This document shows positions 15,276 through 21,969 of a stretch of DNA of 21,969 nt, in pieces. The stretch is from JANNPJ01 sp035474375 (GTDB lineage: Bacteria; Actinomycetota; Actinomycetes; Actinomycetales; Kineosporiaceae). The stretch covers positions 1 through 21,969 of the forward strand of contig DATINJ010000089.1 in the NCBI GenBank assembly GCA_035474375.1, in the 5' to 3' direction. Position 1 is the first letter of the stretch. Each line of letters begins with the position of its first letter. Below the pieces are notes generated by a model. That model had not been told where the DNA came from. It saw nothing but the letters and a program-made list of their open reading frames with translations, and made no database searches. The position numbers and the translations under genes are program-made.

Positions 15276-16436
15276 TCAGGGGTTGCTCCGGGCCCGGCGC
15301 TCGCTCCAGGTGGCGTACGACTCCCGAACGGCCGAGACGGTGTTGATCCGGCCGAGCTCACCGACCGGGATCCAGGCCGCCGCGTCGGTGGATCCGCCCA
15401 CCTCGGTCACCTCGGGTGTCAGGTCGACCGGGACCGAGCCGGCATAGACCAGGCGCAGCCCATGAAAATCTTCCAGTCGCCCGCTGGGGGCCCGGCCGAT
15501 GAAATGCCGGCTGCCGATGTCGAGCAGCGGCCCGACCGTGTACGGCAGGCCGGTCTCCTCGTAAACCTCGCGTTCCAGGGCAACCAGCGGGTGCTCGCCG
15601 TGATCGATCCCGCCACCGGGCAGCGTCCAGGTGCCCTTCCGGCCGGGCATCCGACTCTCCGCGAGCCGGGTGAGCAGCATCCGCTTGCCCTTCCGGCGCG
15701 CGGGTGTCTCATCGATCAGGACCGCGTAGGCGGCTGGGCGCTGCACCAGGATCGGGACCTCGGCCGGCTTCGGCCGATCAACGACCTCGACGCCATCGAG
15801 CGCCTCCAGCACCGGGTCCACCGGCCGGGGTTCCGGTTCGCCCTCCACGGCCAGCGGTTCGGGCCGCTCCGGCGGTGCCGGTCGCAGCGGTTCCGGTTCC
15901 GGAAGTCCGAGCAGTTCGGCGACGAACGGCATCAGCGGCAACCCGGTGATCTCGTCCGGGCCGACGAACCTGGCGAGATCGCTGGTGCCGTCCCGCTCCG
16001 AGCGCAGCACCAACGTGGCTTCCCGATCGCGCTTGAAGCGCCCCCGGCCACCGGAATCAGCGGTGGTCAGGTCGGTGAACCGGACGTCGTAGATCAGCCG
16101 CAGGGTGTGCACGCTGACGCCGCGGTGTGGAAGATCCACGACGTCCGCCGTCGCCTCCCGGGGCGTGGCCCGAGTCGCCCGCAGCCCGGTCTCCTCACGC
16201 AATTCGCGCAGCGCCGCGTCTCGCGGGTGCTCGCCGTGCCGCAGTCCGCCGCCGGGTAAGTACCAACGGCCTCGAAGATCGGAGCGAGCGGAGGCACGGA
16301 CCAGTAGCACGCGATCATCGCTGTCCGTGATCACCGCATACGCAGCGGTACGCTGCACCGGACGGAGCGAGCTGGGATCCACCGGTTCGGCCTCGGCGTC
16401 GGGCGCAGCGCAGTCCTGCGAATCGGATTGGGGCAC
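15276..16436 (-). CDS. Tandem-Nudix hydrolase (two Nudix domains)
   Basis: This 386-residue protein has two complete Nudix domains. Both boxes fit GX5EX7REUXEEXGU perfectly: residues 63-85 (GGLRHGEHPRDAALRELREE, then TGL) and 275-297 (GGIDHGEHPLVALEREVYEE, then TGL). A Pro/Glu-rich linker lies at about 179-208. Both domains should hydrolyse a nucleoside diphosphate linked to another moiety; the substrate cannot be predicted. The second domain starts AAYAVLIDE like the first (AAYAVITDS), so the gene probably arose by internal duplication. The GTG start at 16436 is divergent, 64 bases from the single-Nudix gene at 16501. No signal peptide was seen. Confidence 0.92.
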   Translation of the reverse strand: MPQSDSQDCAAPDAEAEPVDPSSLRPVQRTAAYAVITDSDDRVLLVRASARSDLRGRWYLPGGGLRHGEHPRDAALRELREETGLRATRATPREATADVVDLPHRGVSVHTLRLIYDVRFTDLTTADSGGRGRFKRDREATLVLRSERDGTSDLARFVGPDEITGLPLMPFVAELLGLPEPEPLRPAPPERPEPLAVEGEPEPRPVDPVLEALDGVEVVDRPKPAEVPILVQRPAAYAVLIDETPARRKGKRMLLTRLAESRMPGRKGTWTLPGGGIDHGEHPLVALEREVYEETGLPYTVGPLLDIGSRHFIGRAPSGRLEDFHGLRLVYAGSVPVDLTPEVTEVGGSTDAAAWIPVGELGRINTVSAVRESYATWSERRARSNP

Positions 16437-16500
16437 CCACAGGACGTTAGCGGGCCGCCGCTTCCGGCGGTATTTCCAAATAGACCACTAGGCTGCGGCA

Positions 16501-17010
16501 ATGCCCGGCCGCCAGGTGATTCGCCGTCCCCACAAGATGGCTCTGAGCCTCTACCGAAGGCTACCGAGGTTTCTTCGGCTCTTCATCGTTCGTCGGATCG
16601 CTCCCGGACACACCGTCGGCGCGCTCTGCTTGATCGAGCATCAGGGCCGACTGCTGATGCTGAACCAGCACCATCGCCGAGGCTGGACTTTCCCGGGTGG
16701 CTTGCTCAACCGGGGTGAGGACGCCGCCGAGGCGGTCGTTCGGGAGGTCGAGGAAGAGACCGGGCTCCGGATCCAGGTCCATCTGCCGTTCACCATCGTC
16801 GTGGACCCGTCGTCGCGACGAGTCGACATCCTGTACTGGGTCCAAGCCGACTCGGCGCCGTCGGTCCGCGCCTCCGGGGAAGCCGTCACCGCGGAATGGG
16901 TGGCTCCGGCGAACATGGGCGAGGTGGACGACCCGACGGCCGAGGCCTTGGCACAGTTCGCCCGGTTCCGGGCCGGGGCATCGCATCAGGGGCAGTTGCT
17001 CTACCCGTGA
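16501..17010 (+). CDS. Nudix hydrolase
   Basis: This 169-residue single-domain Nudix protein has a perfect box at residues 67-89 (GLLNRGEDAAEAVVREVEEE, then TGL). An N-terminal basic and hydrophobic helix (residues about 12-32, LSLYRRLPRFLRLFIVRRI) may hold it at the membrane surface. The ATG has only a weak upstream AGG. Its stop overlaps the GTG of a nucleotidyltransferase gene (17007-17010), so the two are translated together. That suggests action on a nucleotide sugar or related diphosphate, perhaps to recycle or limit the transferase product. This is inference from coupling only. Confidence 0.92.
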   Translation: MPGRQVIRRPHKMALSLYRRLPRFLRLFIVRRIAPGHTVGALCLIEHQGRLLMLNQHHRRGWTFPGGLLNRGEDAAEAVVREVEEETGLRIQVHLPFTIVVDPSSRRVDILYWVQADSAPSVRASGEAVTAEWVAPANMGEVDDPTAEALAQFARFRAGASHQGQLLYP

Positions 17011-17843
17011 GGGTGGCCGGCGTCGCGCTGGCGGCCGGTGCGGGTACCCGGCTTCGGCCGCTCACCAGCGTGCGGCCCAAAGCCCTCTGCCCGGTCGGCG
17101 GCCGGGCGCTGGTCGACCTCGCGTTGGACCGACTCGGCCAAGCCGTAGGGCGCGCCCCAGCAGGCGGACTAGGCCCGGAGCACCTCGCGGTGAACGCGCA
17201 CCACCACGCGGACGCGATGCGGGCGCACTTCGCTGCACCCGGCAGCCGAGCGCACCTCCAGGTGGAGGAGGGCGAAGCACTGGGGACGGCGGGTGCGCTC
17301 GCCGCGCTGCGACCGTGGTTGGCCGGACGGCCCGCACTGGTCACCAACGCCGACTCCTACCTCCCCGGCGGCCTGACCGGCTTCCTCGATGGTTGGGACG
17401 GCGAGCGCTGCCGCCTGCTCTGCACCGTCGTCCCGGTGGGGTCCCGGCCGGACTTCGTGGCCGAGGACGGCGTCGGGCTGCGGTACGTCGGGGCGTGCCT
17501 GCTGCCCTGGCACCGGATCCGCGACCTGGCACCGGTGCCGAGCGGCCTGTACGAGCTGTTGTGGCGCGGCGACGACGCGGCGGGCGCCCTGGATCTGGTC
17601 CGGCTCCCGCCGGGCAGTGTGGCGATCGACTGCGGTACTCCGGCCGACTATCTGGCCGCCAATCTGCACGCCTCCGGCGGCGACAGCGTGGTCGGTGACG
17701 GCGCCACCGTTCTCGGCAGCCTGGTCCGGTCGGTGATTTGGGACGGCGCCTGGGTCGGCCCGGATGAGGTGCTGGTGGAACAGATCCGGGCCGGCGATCG
17801 CGAGCACCCGCTGACCGTGGACGGCAGCCGGCGCTCGGGATGA
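17007..17843 (+). CDS. Sugar-phosphate nucleotidyltransferase (NTP_transferase family)
   Basis: This 278-residue enzyme transfers a nucleotidyl group onto a sugar phosphate. The signature GAGTRLRPLTSVRPK is at residues 11-25, followed by the sugar/NTP-binding region EALGTAGAL (about 90-98) and the metal-binding NAD (114-116). The C-terminal segment (GDSVVGDGATVLGSLVRSVIWDGAWVG) makes only a short hexapeptide-like turn rather than a full beta-helix. It is close to MurU/mannose-1-phosphate guanylyltransferase-type proteins, but the sugar and base are not decidable. The start is the GTG at 17007, which overlaps the upstream Nudix stop; the frame stays open upstream but is shared with that gene. 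Its stop lies 17 bases from that of the convergent acyltransferase. Confidence 0.88.
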   Translation: MRVAGVALAAGAGTRLRPLTSVRPKALCPVGGRALVDLALDRLGQAVGRAPAGGLGPEHLAVNAHHHADAMRAHFAAPGSRAHLQVEEGEALGTAGALAALRPWLAGRPALVTNADSYLPGGLTGFLDGWDGERCRLLCTVVPVGSRPDFVAEDGVGLRYVGACLLPWHRIRDLAPVPSGLYELLWRGDDAAGALDLVRLPPGSVAIDCGTPADYLAANLHASGGDSVVGDGATVLGSLVRSVIWDGAWVGPDEVLVEQIRAGDREHPLTVDGSRRSG

Positions 17844-17872
17844 TTCAGGTTCGAGGTGATTCAGGGTTCGAG
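17841..17872. repeat. 16-bp direct repeat carrying both convergent stop codons
   Basis: TGATTCAGGTTCGAG at 17841-17855 recurs with one extra G at 17857-17872. The first unit holds the TGA of the plus-strand nucleotidyltransferase and the second holds the stop of the minus-strand acyltransferase. Confidence 0.6.
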
Positions 17873-19990
17873 CCCGATCCGCTGCATCAGGACCGGCACC
17901 AACTGGCTGGAGAATCTTCGGGTGTAGTGCAGGCCGTCGGTCCGCAACAAGGTGTCACCACTGACCGCGACGCAGGCGCCGCCCGGACAGATCACGTCGG
18001 TCAGAGACACCGTCCTCGCCTGTGTCGGCCGGCTCTTCGCCACCGCTTTCAGGACGGCGTTGTAGCCGTCCACGTAGCGACCAGCACCGCTCACCTTCGC
18101 CCGGGCGTGGGCGGCGGGACGGCCGGTCGCGTATTGCTCACCGATCGAAGCGCCCGGCGGCGGCTGCTCCAGGAACACCGTCTGGGCTCCGTACTGCGCA
18201 ATCACGTCCACCAATCGCTGGTAGCCCAGTCGTAGCGCGTCCTCGTGCTCGGGGGTACCCGGACGAAATTTGGTCCCGTTCACCATCAACGGCTGGGTGC
18301 TGTCCCAGTACTCCGCGATCAGGACGATCTTGGGTCGGTAGGTGGTGAGCATGTCCCGGATCAACGTCGGGGCCTGCGCGTAGCAGGTCAGGGCCGGCAC
18401 ATCCGGTTCGTTCAGCTCGGCGGGCACCGCCATCACGTTGATCGGCGTGCACCGTTTCCAGGCCGCCTGGATCCACGTGGTGTCGGCGGCCTTCGCCCAG
18501 TCGTCCAGGCCGGGGGCGAGTGCCCGCGCGGTCGAGTCACCCAGCAGGGCGAACTCGGGTGGATGTGCCTTCGCGTCGACCGATTCGGGTTCGGTGCAGA
18601 CCACGAGGTGGTCGACCCGCTCGCCGGAACAGCCATGATCGCTGCCCACCGACAGCTGCTGAGCCAGCGTGCCCGGCAGTGCGGTAGCCGGCAGCGCCAC
18701 CGCGACCACCAGGCCCGACGAGGCCAGCACGGCGATCAGCACCCGAGGCTTCGAGGTCAGCCATCGCCGATCCCGCTGAACGGGTTGTTCGAGAAGGTAA
18801 TAGGACAGCGCCGCCACCAGCACGGTCAACAGCAGGCGCTGAGCCTGGTGCCAGATCTTCTCCCCGGACGATTCGCCGCCACTCACCGGAATCATCAACA
18901 CGATCGGCCAATGCCACAGGTAGACCCCGTAGGAGATCCGGCCCAGCCAGACCGCTGGACGCCAGGAGAAGGCCCGGCCGACCGGTCCGTCCGGCCGCAG
19001 ATCTACCACTGCGATCAACGCCACGGTCGCCACGCTCACCAGCAGTGCGCCACCGCGGTAATAGAACGGTTCACCATCCGACATCCAGCCGAAGGCGAGC
19101 AGCAGGCCGATGACGACGAGAATCCCGAGCGGCCCGGCCGGCAGCCGCCCGAGGGGTACCCGAGATCTGATCGCCGATCCGCCGACGGCAGCGTGGCGCC
19201 GGTAGGTGATCAGCACCGCCAGTAGTACCCCGACGAACAGTTCCTGGACCCGGCCCTGGGTGGAGTAGTACGCGGCCGAGGGGGCGAGCGGGTCGTAGCT
19301 GCTGGCCATCGCCCAGGCCGAGAGGGCGACGCCGACGCCCGCAGTAGCGGCGACCACAACAAACCCCGGACGAGCCCCGCCGAGGCCGCTGCCCGGCCCG
19401 GCCGCTCGGCGGGCCAGCCGTCGTCCCAACCACAGCAGGCCGGCCAGCACCAACGGCCAGAACAGGTAGAACTGTTCCTCCACCGCCAGCGACCAGGTGT
19501 GCCGCAGCGGGGAAGCCGCCGTGTAGGCAGCGAAGTAGTTGTCGCCGTTCTGGATCAGATGCCAGTTGGCGAGATAGCTGACTGTCCACATCAGGTCCGA
19601 GCGCCGAGCCGGGAAGCTCTCCAGCGGCGTCGCCCACCACACCCAGAAACAGACGAAAAGCAGCATCGCCACCAGCGCCGGCAACAGCCGCCGCACCCGG
19701 CGTACCCAGAACTGCGGGAGGTCGATTCGGCCACGCCGCAGGTACTCCGTCAGCAGCAGGCTGCTGATCAAGTATCCGGAGAGGACGAAGAACACGTCGA
19801 CCCCGAGGAACCCGCCCGGCAGCCAGGACTGAGCCCCGCCACCGAAGTGATAGATGACCACGGCCAGCACCGCCAACGCCCGGATCCCGTCAAGCGCCGG
19901 CCGGCGCCCGTGCTGACGTGCCGCATCCACCCCGGCAAGCCGGTTCGGATGGTTGGCAGCGTCGGCGGGCTCGGTGAAGGTTTGGACCAC
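17861..19990 (-). CDS. OafA-type acyltransferase with C-terminal SGNH hydrolase domain
   Basis: This 709-residue integral membrane enzyme has an acyltransferase-3 domain (about 30-400). Key motifs are LDGIRALAVLAVVIYHF with His48, FLGVDVFFVLSGYLISS, RRVRRLLP (97-104) and SPLRHTWSLAVEEQFYLFWP with His164 and Glu171. It has about ten membrane helices, the last near 420-437. The extracytoplasmic SGNH domain starts at about 475 with the GDS nucleophile Ser486 (ALLGDSTARA) and ends with DGLHYT, giving Asp685 and His688. Such fusions O-acetylate exported polysaccharides or peptidoglycan. The substrate is unknown, but the convergent sugar nucleotidyltransferase fits a glycan role. The GTG start at 19990 lacks a strong ribosome binding site, so the true start could be a little downstream. 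Confidence 0.93.
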   Translation of the reverse strand: MVQTFTEPADAANHPNRLAGVDAARQHGRRPALDGIRALAVLAVVIYHFGGGAQSWLPGGFLGVDVFFVLSGYLISSLLLTEYLRRGRIDLPQFWVRRVRRLLPALVAMLLFVCFWVWWATPLESFPARRSDLMWTVSYLANWHLIQNGDNYFAAYTAASPLRHTWSLAVEEQFYLFWPLVLAGLLWLGRRLARRAAGPGSGLGGARPGFVVVAATAGVGVALSAWAMASSYDPLAPSAAYYSTQGRVQELFVGVLLAVLITYRRHAAVGGSAIRSRVPLGRLPAGPLGILVVIGLLLAFGWMSDGEPFYYRGGALLVSVATVALIAVVDLRPDGPVGRAFSWRPAVWLGRISYGVYLWHWPIVLMIPVSGGESSGEKIWHQAQRLLLTVLVAALSYYLLEQPVQRDRRWLTSKPRVLIAVLASSGLVVAVALPATALPGTLAQQLSVGSDHGCSGERVDHLVVCTEPESVDAKAHPPEFALLGDSTARALAPGLDDWAKAADTTWIQAAWKRCTPINVMAVPAELNEPDVPALTCYAQAPTLIRDMLTTYRPKIVLIAEYWDSTQPLMVNGTKFRPGTPEHEDALRLGYQRLVDVIAQYGAQTVFLEQPPPGASIGEQYATGRPAAHARAKVSGAGRYVDGYNAVLKAVAKSRPTQARTVSLTDVICPGGACVAVSGDTLLRTDGLHYTRRFSSQLVPVLMQRIGLEP

Positions 19991-20137
19991 CCGGCGACCT
20001 TAACCGCACAGCGCAGGACAAGCAGGACGGCAAGCAGGATCGTGACTCGGGCCACTTTCGCCCCGCGCTGAGAGCCGGGATTTACCTCGTCGGACCGGCT
20101 AAACGGCGGTATTCGAGCGCTGAACGGGCACATCGTT

Positions 20138-20151
20138 ACGCATACGTGCGT
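20138..20151. promoter_or_regulatory. Candidate operator ACGCA-n4-TGCGT
   Basis: A perfect 5-base inverted repeat with a 4-base spacer, 20 bases before the ATG at 20172. The position between divergent genes (minus-strand acyltransferase, plus-strand dehydrogenase) suits a repressor site, but a 10-base palindrome can occur by chance. Confidence 0.25.
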
Positions 20152-20171
20152 GTTCGGCACAATTTTGGGGG

Positions 20172-21080
20172 ATGCCATCCGAGCCGGTCAAGGCTATGGT
20201 CGCGATAGTGACCACCAATTCGACCTCCGTGCAATCACCGGTGCTGCTCACCGGTGCCGCCGGGAAGGTCGGGCAGATGGTGCGGCCGTTACTCGCCGAT
20301 CTCGGCTGGGAACTGCACTGCCTGGATCGGGACCCGAACGGCGACGCCGCTGTGCAGGCCATCAATATTTTTGACGCCGAGGCGCTGGATGCGGCGACCG
20401 TCGGCTGCGGCTCCGTCATTCACCTGGCCGGAATCCCGGGCGAGGCCCCACTCGCAGACATCCTCGAGGCGAACGTGCAGGGCACCCAGGCGGTTCTGGA
20501 CGCCGCCCTCCGTCGCGGCATCCGCCGGGTCGTGCTGGCCAGCAGCAACCACGCCGTCGGGATGTGGGAGCGAGCCGAAGACACGGACCTGCAGGTCGAC
20601 GTCCGGCCCCGGCCGGACACCTTCTACGGTGTGGCAAAGGTTGCCGCCGAAGCGCTCGGCCAGCTGTACTCCGACCGGTTCGGCCTGGAAGTGGTCTCCC
20701 TGCGGATCGGTTCCTGCCTGCCGGAACCGCGCAATCGGCGAGAGCTGGCCACCTGGCTCAGCCCCGGCGATGCCGCTCGGCTGCTCTCGGCCAGCCTGAG
20801 CGGCGAGGTCCGCGGTCACGTCATCGCCTACGGCATCTCTGCCAACACCCGGGCCTGGTGGGACCTGTCCACGGCCCGACAGCTCGGCTACGAGCCGCAG
20901 GACGACGCCGAGGTGTTCGCCGATTCCCTGCCACGCGAGGGCAGCGGACGGCGACCGCGTACCGGCGTCGAGCCGCCGCCGGCCCCGGAGCGGGTGGGCG
21001 GACCGTTCACCTCGATCCCGCTAGGCGGCCTGGCCCCCTCCTTCGAGCCCAAACTCCCCACCACTCCCACGCCCTGGTGA
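20172..21080 (+). CDS. Uronate-dehydrogenase-like SDR (NAD-dependent epimerase/dehydratase family)
   Basis: This 302-residue extended short-chain dehydrogenase/reductase has the NAD-binding TGAAGKVG at 27-34 and catalytic Ser in ASSNHAVGM (about 123-131). It also has Tyr142 and Lys146 in FYGVAK. The SSNHAVG segment and the late motif AYGISANTRAWWD plus LGYEP resemble uronate dehydrogenases, which oxidise galacturonate or glucuronate to the lactone. A Pro-rich extension of about 40 residues (from about 260) is unusual for the family. Start choice is uncertain: the ATG at 20172 has GGGGG right before it, and a second ATG at 20196 would remove eight residues. It forms a single-gene unit beside the divergent acyltransferase. 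Confidence 0.85.
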   Translation: MPSEPVKAMVAIVTTNSTSVQSPVLLTGAAGKVGQMVRPLLADLGWELHCLDRDPNGDAAVQAINIFDAEALDAATVGCGSVIHLAGIPGEAPLADILEANVQGTQAVLDAALRRGIRRVVLASSNHAVGMWERAEDTDLQVDVRPRPDTFYGVAKVAAEALGQLYSDRFGLEVVSLRIGSCLPEPRNRRELATWLSPGDAARLLSASLSGEVRGHVIAYGISANTRAWWDLSTARQLGYEPQDDAEVFADSLPREGSGRRPRTGVEPPPAPERVGGPFTSIPLGGLAPSFEPKLPTTPTPW

Positions 21081-21130
21081 TCCCCCGCACCTGACCTGCC
21101 GCACCTGATCTGCCACCTGATCAAAGGGCG

Positions 21131-21198
21131 GTCAGCACCGGTTCGGACCGTGGTTTGGGCTTTCGCCGAGCGCATTTGCGGTCCAAACCGGTGCTGAC
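21131..21198. terminator. Long inverted repeat downstream of the dehydrogenase, probable terminator
   Basis: Arms at 21131-21149 (GTCAGCACCGGTTCGGACC) and 21180-21198 pair at 18 of 19 positions around a 30-base loop. It lies 51 bases after the stop of the plus-strand dehydrogenase and upstream of the small gene at 21315. No U-run follows. A mobile or regulatory inverted repeat is the alternative. Confidence 0.5.
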
Positions 21199-21242
21199 TG
21201 CCTACCAGGCAGGGCAATCAGGCGATATAGGTCACAGTAGAT

Positions 21243-21315
21243 TGGCAGTAATTGGATGCAGGGTGTCCTTTCTGCCACTCGTGGCGAGATCTCGCAGTAG
21301 CAACAATTACTGCCA
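21243..21315 (+). promoter_or_regulatory. Structured leader abutting the start codon of a small gene
   Basis: A perfect 12-base inverted repeat (TGGCAGTAATTG at 21243-21254, CAATTACTGCCA at 21304-21315) closes a 49-base loop. Inside lie a hairpin GCCAC/GTGGC (21274-21285) and an overlapping perfect palindrome GCGAGATCTCGC (21284-21295). The right arm ends on the A of the ATG at 21315. There is no clear Shine-Dalgarno sequence, so folding could control ribosome access. A DNA-binding operator is an alternative. Confidence 0.4.
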
Positions 21316-21500
21316 TGGACACCATGACTCTCAGCCAATGGATCATCGCCGCCACCTTTATCGTGGCCGTCGCCCTTGTTGCGATCTCCCTCGCCCGGCT
21401 GATCCGCAGCGACGGCTACCACACCCGGCCCGCCCCGGATCCCCGCTCGGACTGGGGCACCCCGACCCTTCCGAGCCTGCCCTACTCATCCCGGTTCTGA
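21315..21500 (+). CDS. Small single-pass membrane protein
   Basis: This 61-residue protein has one membrane helix (about 7-28, LSQWIIAATFIVAVALVAIS) and a short C-terminal tail (RLIRSDGYHTRPAPDPRSDW, then GTPTLPSLPYSSRF). The tail pattern, with charged residues, DGY-x-x-RP, a DW and a Pro-rich end, resembles small actinomycete membrane proteins I recognise by pattern, but I know of no function. I place the start at the ATG at 21315; the in-frame upstream start at 21252 would extend through the structured leader and encode non-membrane-like sequence. It lies convergent to guaA. Confidence 0.65.
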   Translation: MDTMTLSQWIIAATFIVAVALVAISLARLIRSDGYHTRPAPDPRSDWGTPTLPSLPYSSRF

Positions 21501-21502
21501 GA

Positions 21503-21566
21503 TTCCGCAGAACAACGAGGTTCACAGAACCACGAGGTTCACAGAACCACGAGGTTCACAGAACGA
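21503..21566. repeat. 17-bp tandem repeat, about 3.5 units
   Basis: Units of TTCACAGAACCACGAGG at 21521-21537 and 21538-21554 are identical. A diverged 18-base unit precedes them (21503-21520) and a partial unit follows (21555-21566). It starts three bases after the stop of the small membrane protein gene. It has no spacers, so it is not a CRISPR array. Confidence 0.85.
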
Positions 21567-21627
21567 CGCCACGAACCGGGAGGGCGAGATGCCCTGCTGG
21601 CTCATTCGGCGCAGACCCAGCCCTGCG

Positions 21628-21688
21628 GTGATCATGCACGCTTGCCCGGCGCTACACCCTCAACGAACGGGCAACCATGCATGATCAC
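21628..21688. repeat. Dispersed hairpin repeat, copy 4 (single hairpin)
   Basis: Arms at 21628-21648 (GTGATCATGCACGCTTGCCC, then G) and 21668-21688 pair at 19 of 21 positions around a 19-base loop. It lies between the convergent small gene and guaA, as copy 2 lies between convergent genes. Confidence 0.88.
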
Positions 21689-21761
21689 GAGAGGTCTGGG
21701 CCTAGCCCATATGAGGCGAGCGCGGCGACGCCAAACCTGCGCAACCTCGCCAGAGTGATCG

Positions 21762-21969
21762 CTACTCCCACTCGATGGTGCCCGGGGGCTTGCTGGTGAT
21801 GTCGAGTGCCACTCGATTCACCTCGGGGACCTCGTTCGTGATCCGGGTGGAGATTCGCGCCAGCAAGTCGTACGGCACGCGGGTCCAGTCCGCCGTCATC
21901 GCGTCCTCGGACGACACCGGCCGGAGCACGATCGGGTGCCCGTAGGTACGGCCGTCACCCTGCACTCCG
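21762..21969 (-). CDS. guaA: GMP synthase (glutamine-hydrolysing), C-terminal part
   Basis: Only the last 68 or so residues are present; the rest lies beyond the window edge. GDGRTYGHPIVLRPVSSEDA and ITNEVPEVNRVALDITSKPP, ending in GTIEWE, are the highly conserved dimerisation-domain end of GuaA. The enzyme makes GMP from XMP, glutamine and ATP. The stop is TAG at 21762-21764. The frame is intact to the window edge. Confidence 0.97.
   Translation of the reverse strand, partial: GVQGDGRTYGHPIVLRPVSSEDAMTADWTRVPYDLLARISTRITNEVPEVNRVALDITSKPPGTIEWE

Noticed and set aside
14361..16259. Plus-strand frame of 632 residues crossing two genes
   Set aside because: It spans the antisense of the methyltransferase and tandem-Nudix genes and the repeat between them. 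Composition is low complexity with no domain.

Overview
The window is high-GC DNA with dense, short-spaced genes and frequent GTG starts. It carries guaA, PcrA, PspC and LiaF-like modules, and long spurious antisense frames. This is the profile of an actinomycete (Actinomycetota). The sequence alone does not let me name the genus. No rRNA, tRNA, CRISPR array, integrase or transposase was seen. The region looks chromosomal rather than a recent island.

Layout, left to right. 1-294: intergenic, with the first copy of a hairpin repeat. 295-3350 (minus): pcrA helicase followed by a 4-base-overlapped transglutaminase-like gene. 3548-6692 (plus): a three-gene operon of two tandemly duplicated, membrane-anchored, probable beta-propeller proteins (DUF4185-like) and a PIG-L/LmbE deacetylase, each junction a 4-base stop/start overlap. 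6709-6860: compound hairpin repeat. 6875-11533: a divergent envelope-stress module. On the minus strand are a PspC-domain sensor kinase and a LuxR-type response regulator. On the plus strand are a PspC/LiaF-like multi-pass protein and a small two-TM protein, both with pentapeptide-repeat tails. 11559-11632: nested hairpin between convergent genes. 11646-15109 (minus): a Tat-type secreted glycerophosphodiesterase downstream of a solitary adenine DNA methyltransferase. 15166-15230: hairpin repeat. 15276-17843: a tandem-Nudix protein diverging from a single-Nudix protein that is translationally coupled to a sugar-phosphate nucleotidyltransferase. 17861-19990 (minus): an OafA-type acyltransferase with an SGNH domain. 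20172-21080 (plus): a uronate-dehydrogenase-like SDR. 21131-21690: a dense stretch of inverted and tandem repeats around a 61-residue membrane protein. 21762-end (minus): the C-terminus of GMP synthase.

Several genes point to the cell surface (beta-propellers, PspC/LiaF module, GDPD, OafA acyltransferase, sugar nucleotidyltransferase, uronate dehydrogenase), but they lie in separate operons and I see no single pathway joining them. The least explained features are three. First, a dispersed palindromic repeat with the core TGATCATGCACGGTTGCCC occurs in four intergenic gaps, twice as left-right-right compound elements with a 31-base period. Second, the duplicated DUF4185-like pair is coupled to a deacetylase. 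Third, a small membrane-protein gene has a leader that can fold on itself right up to the start codon.
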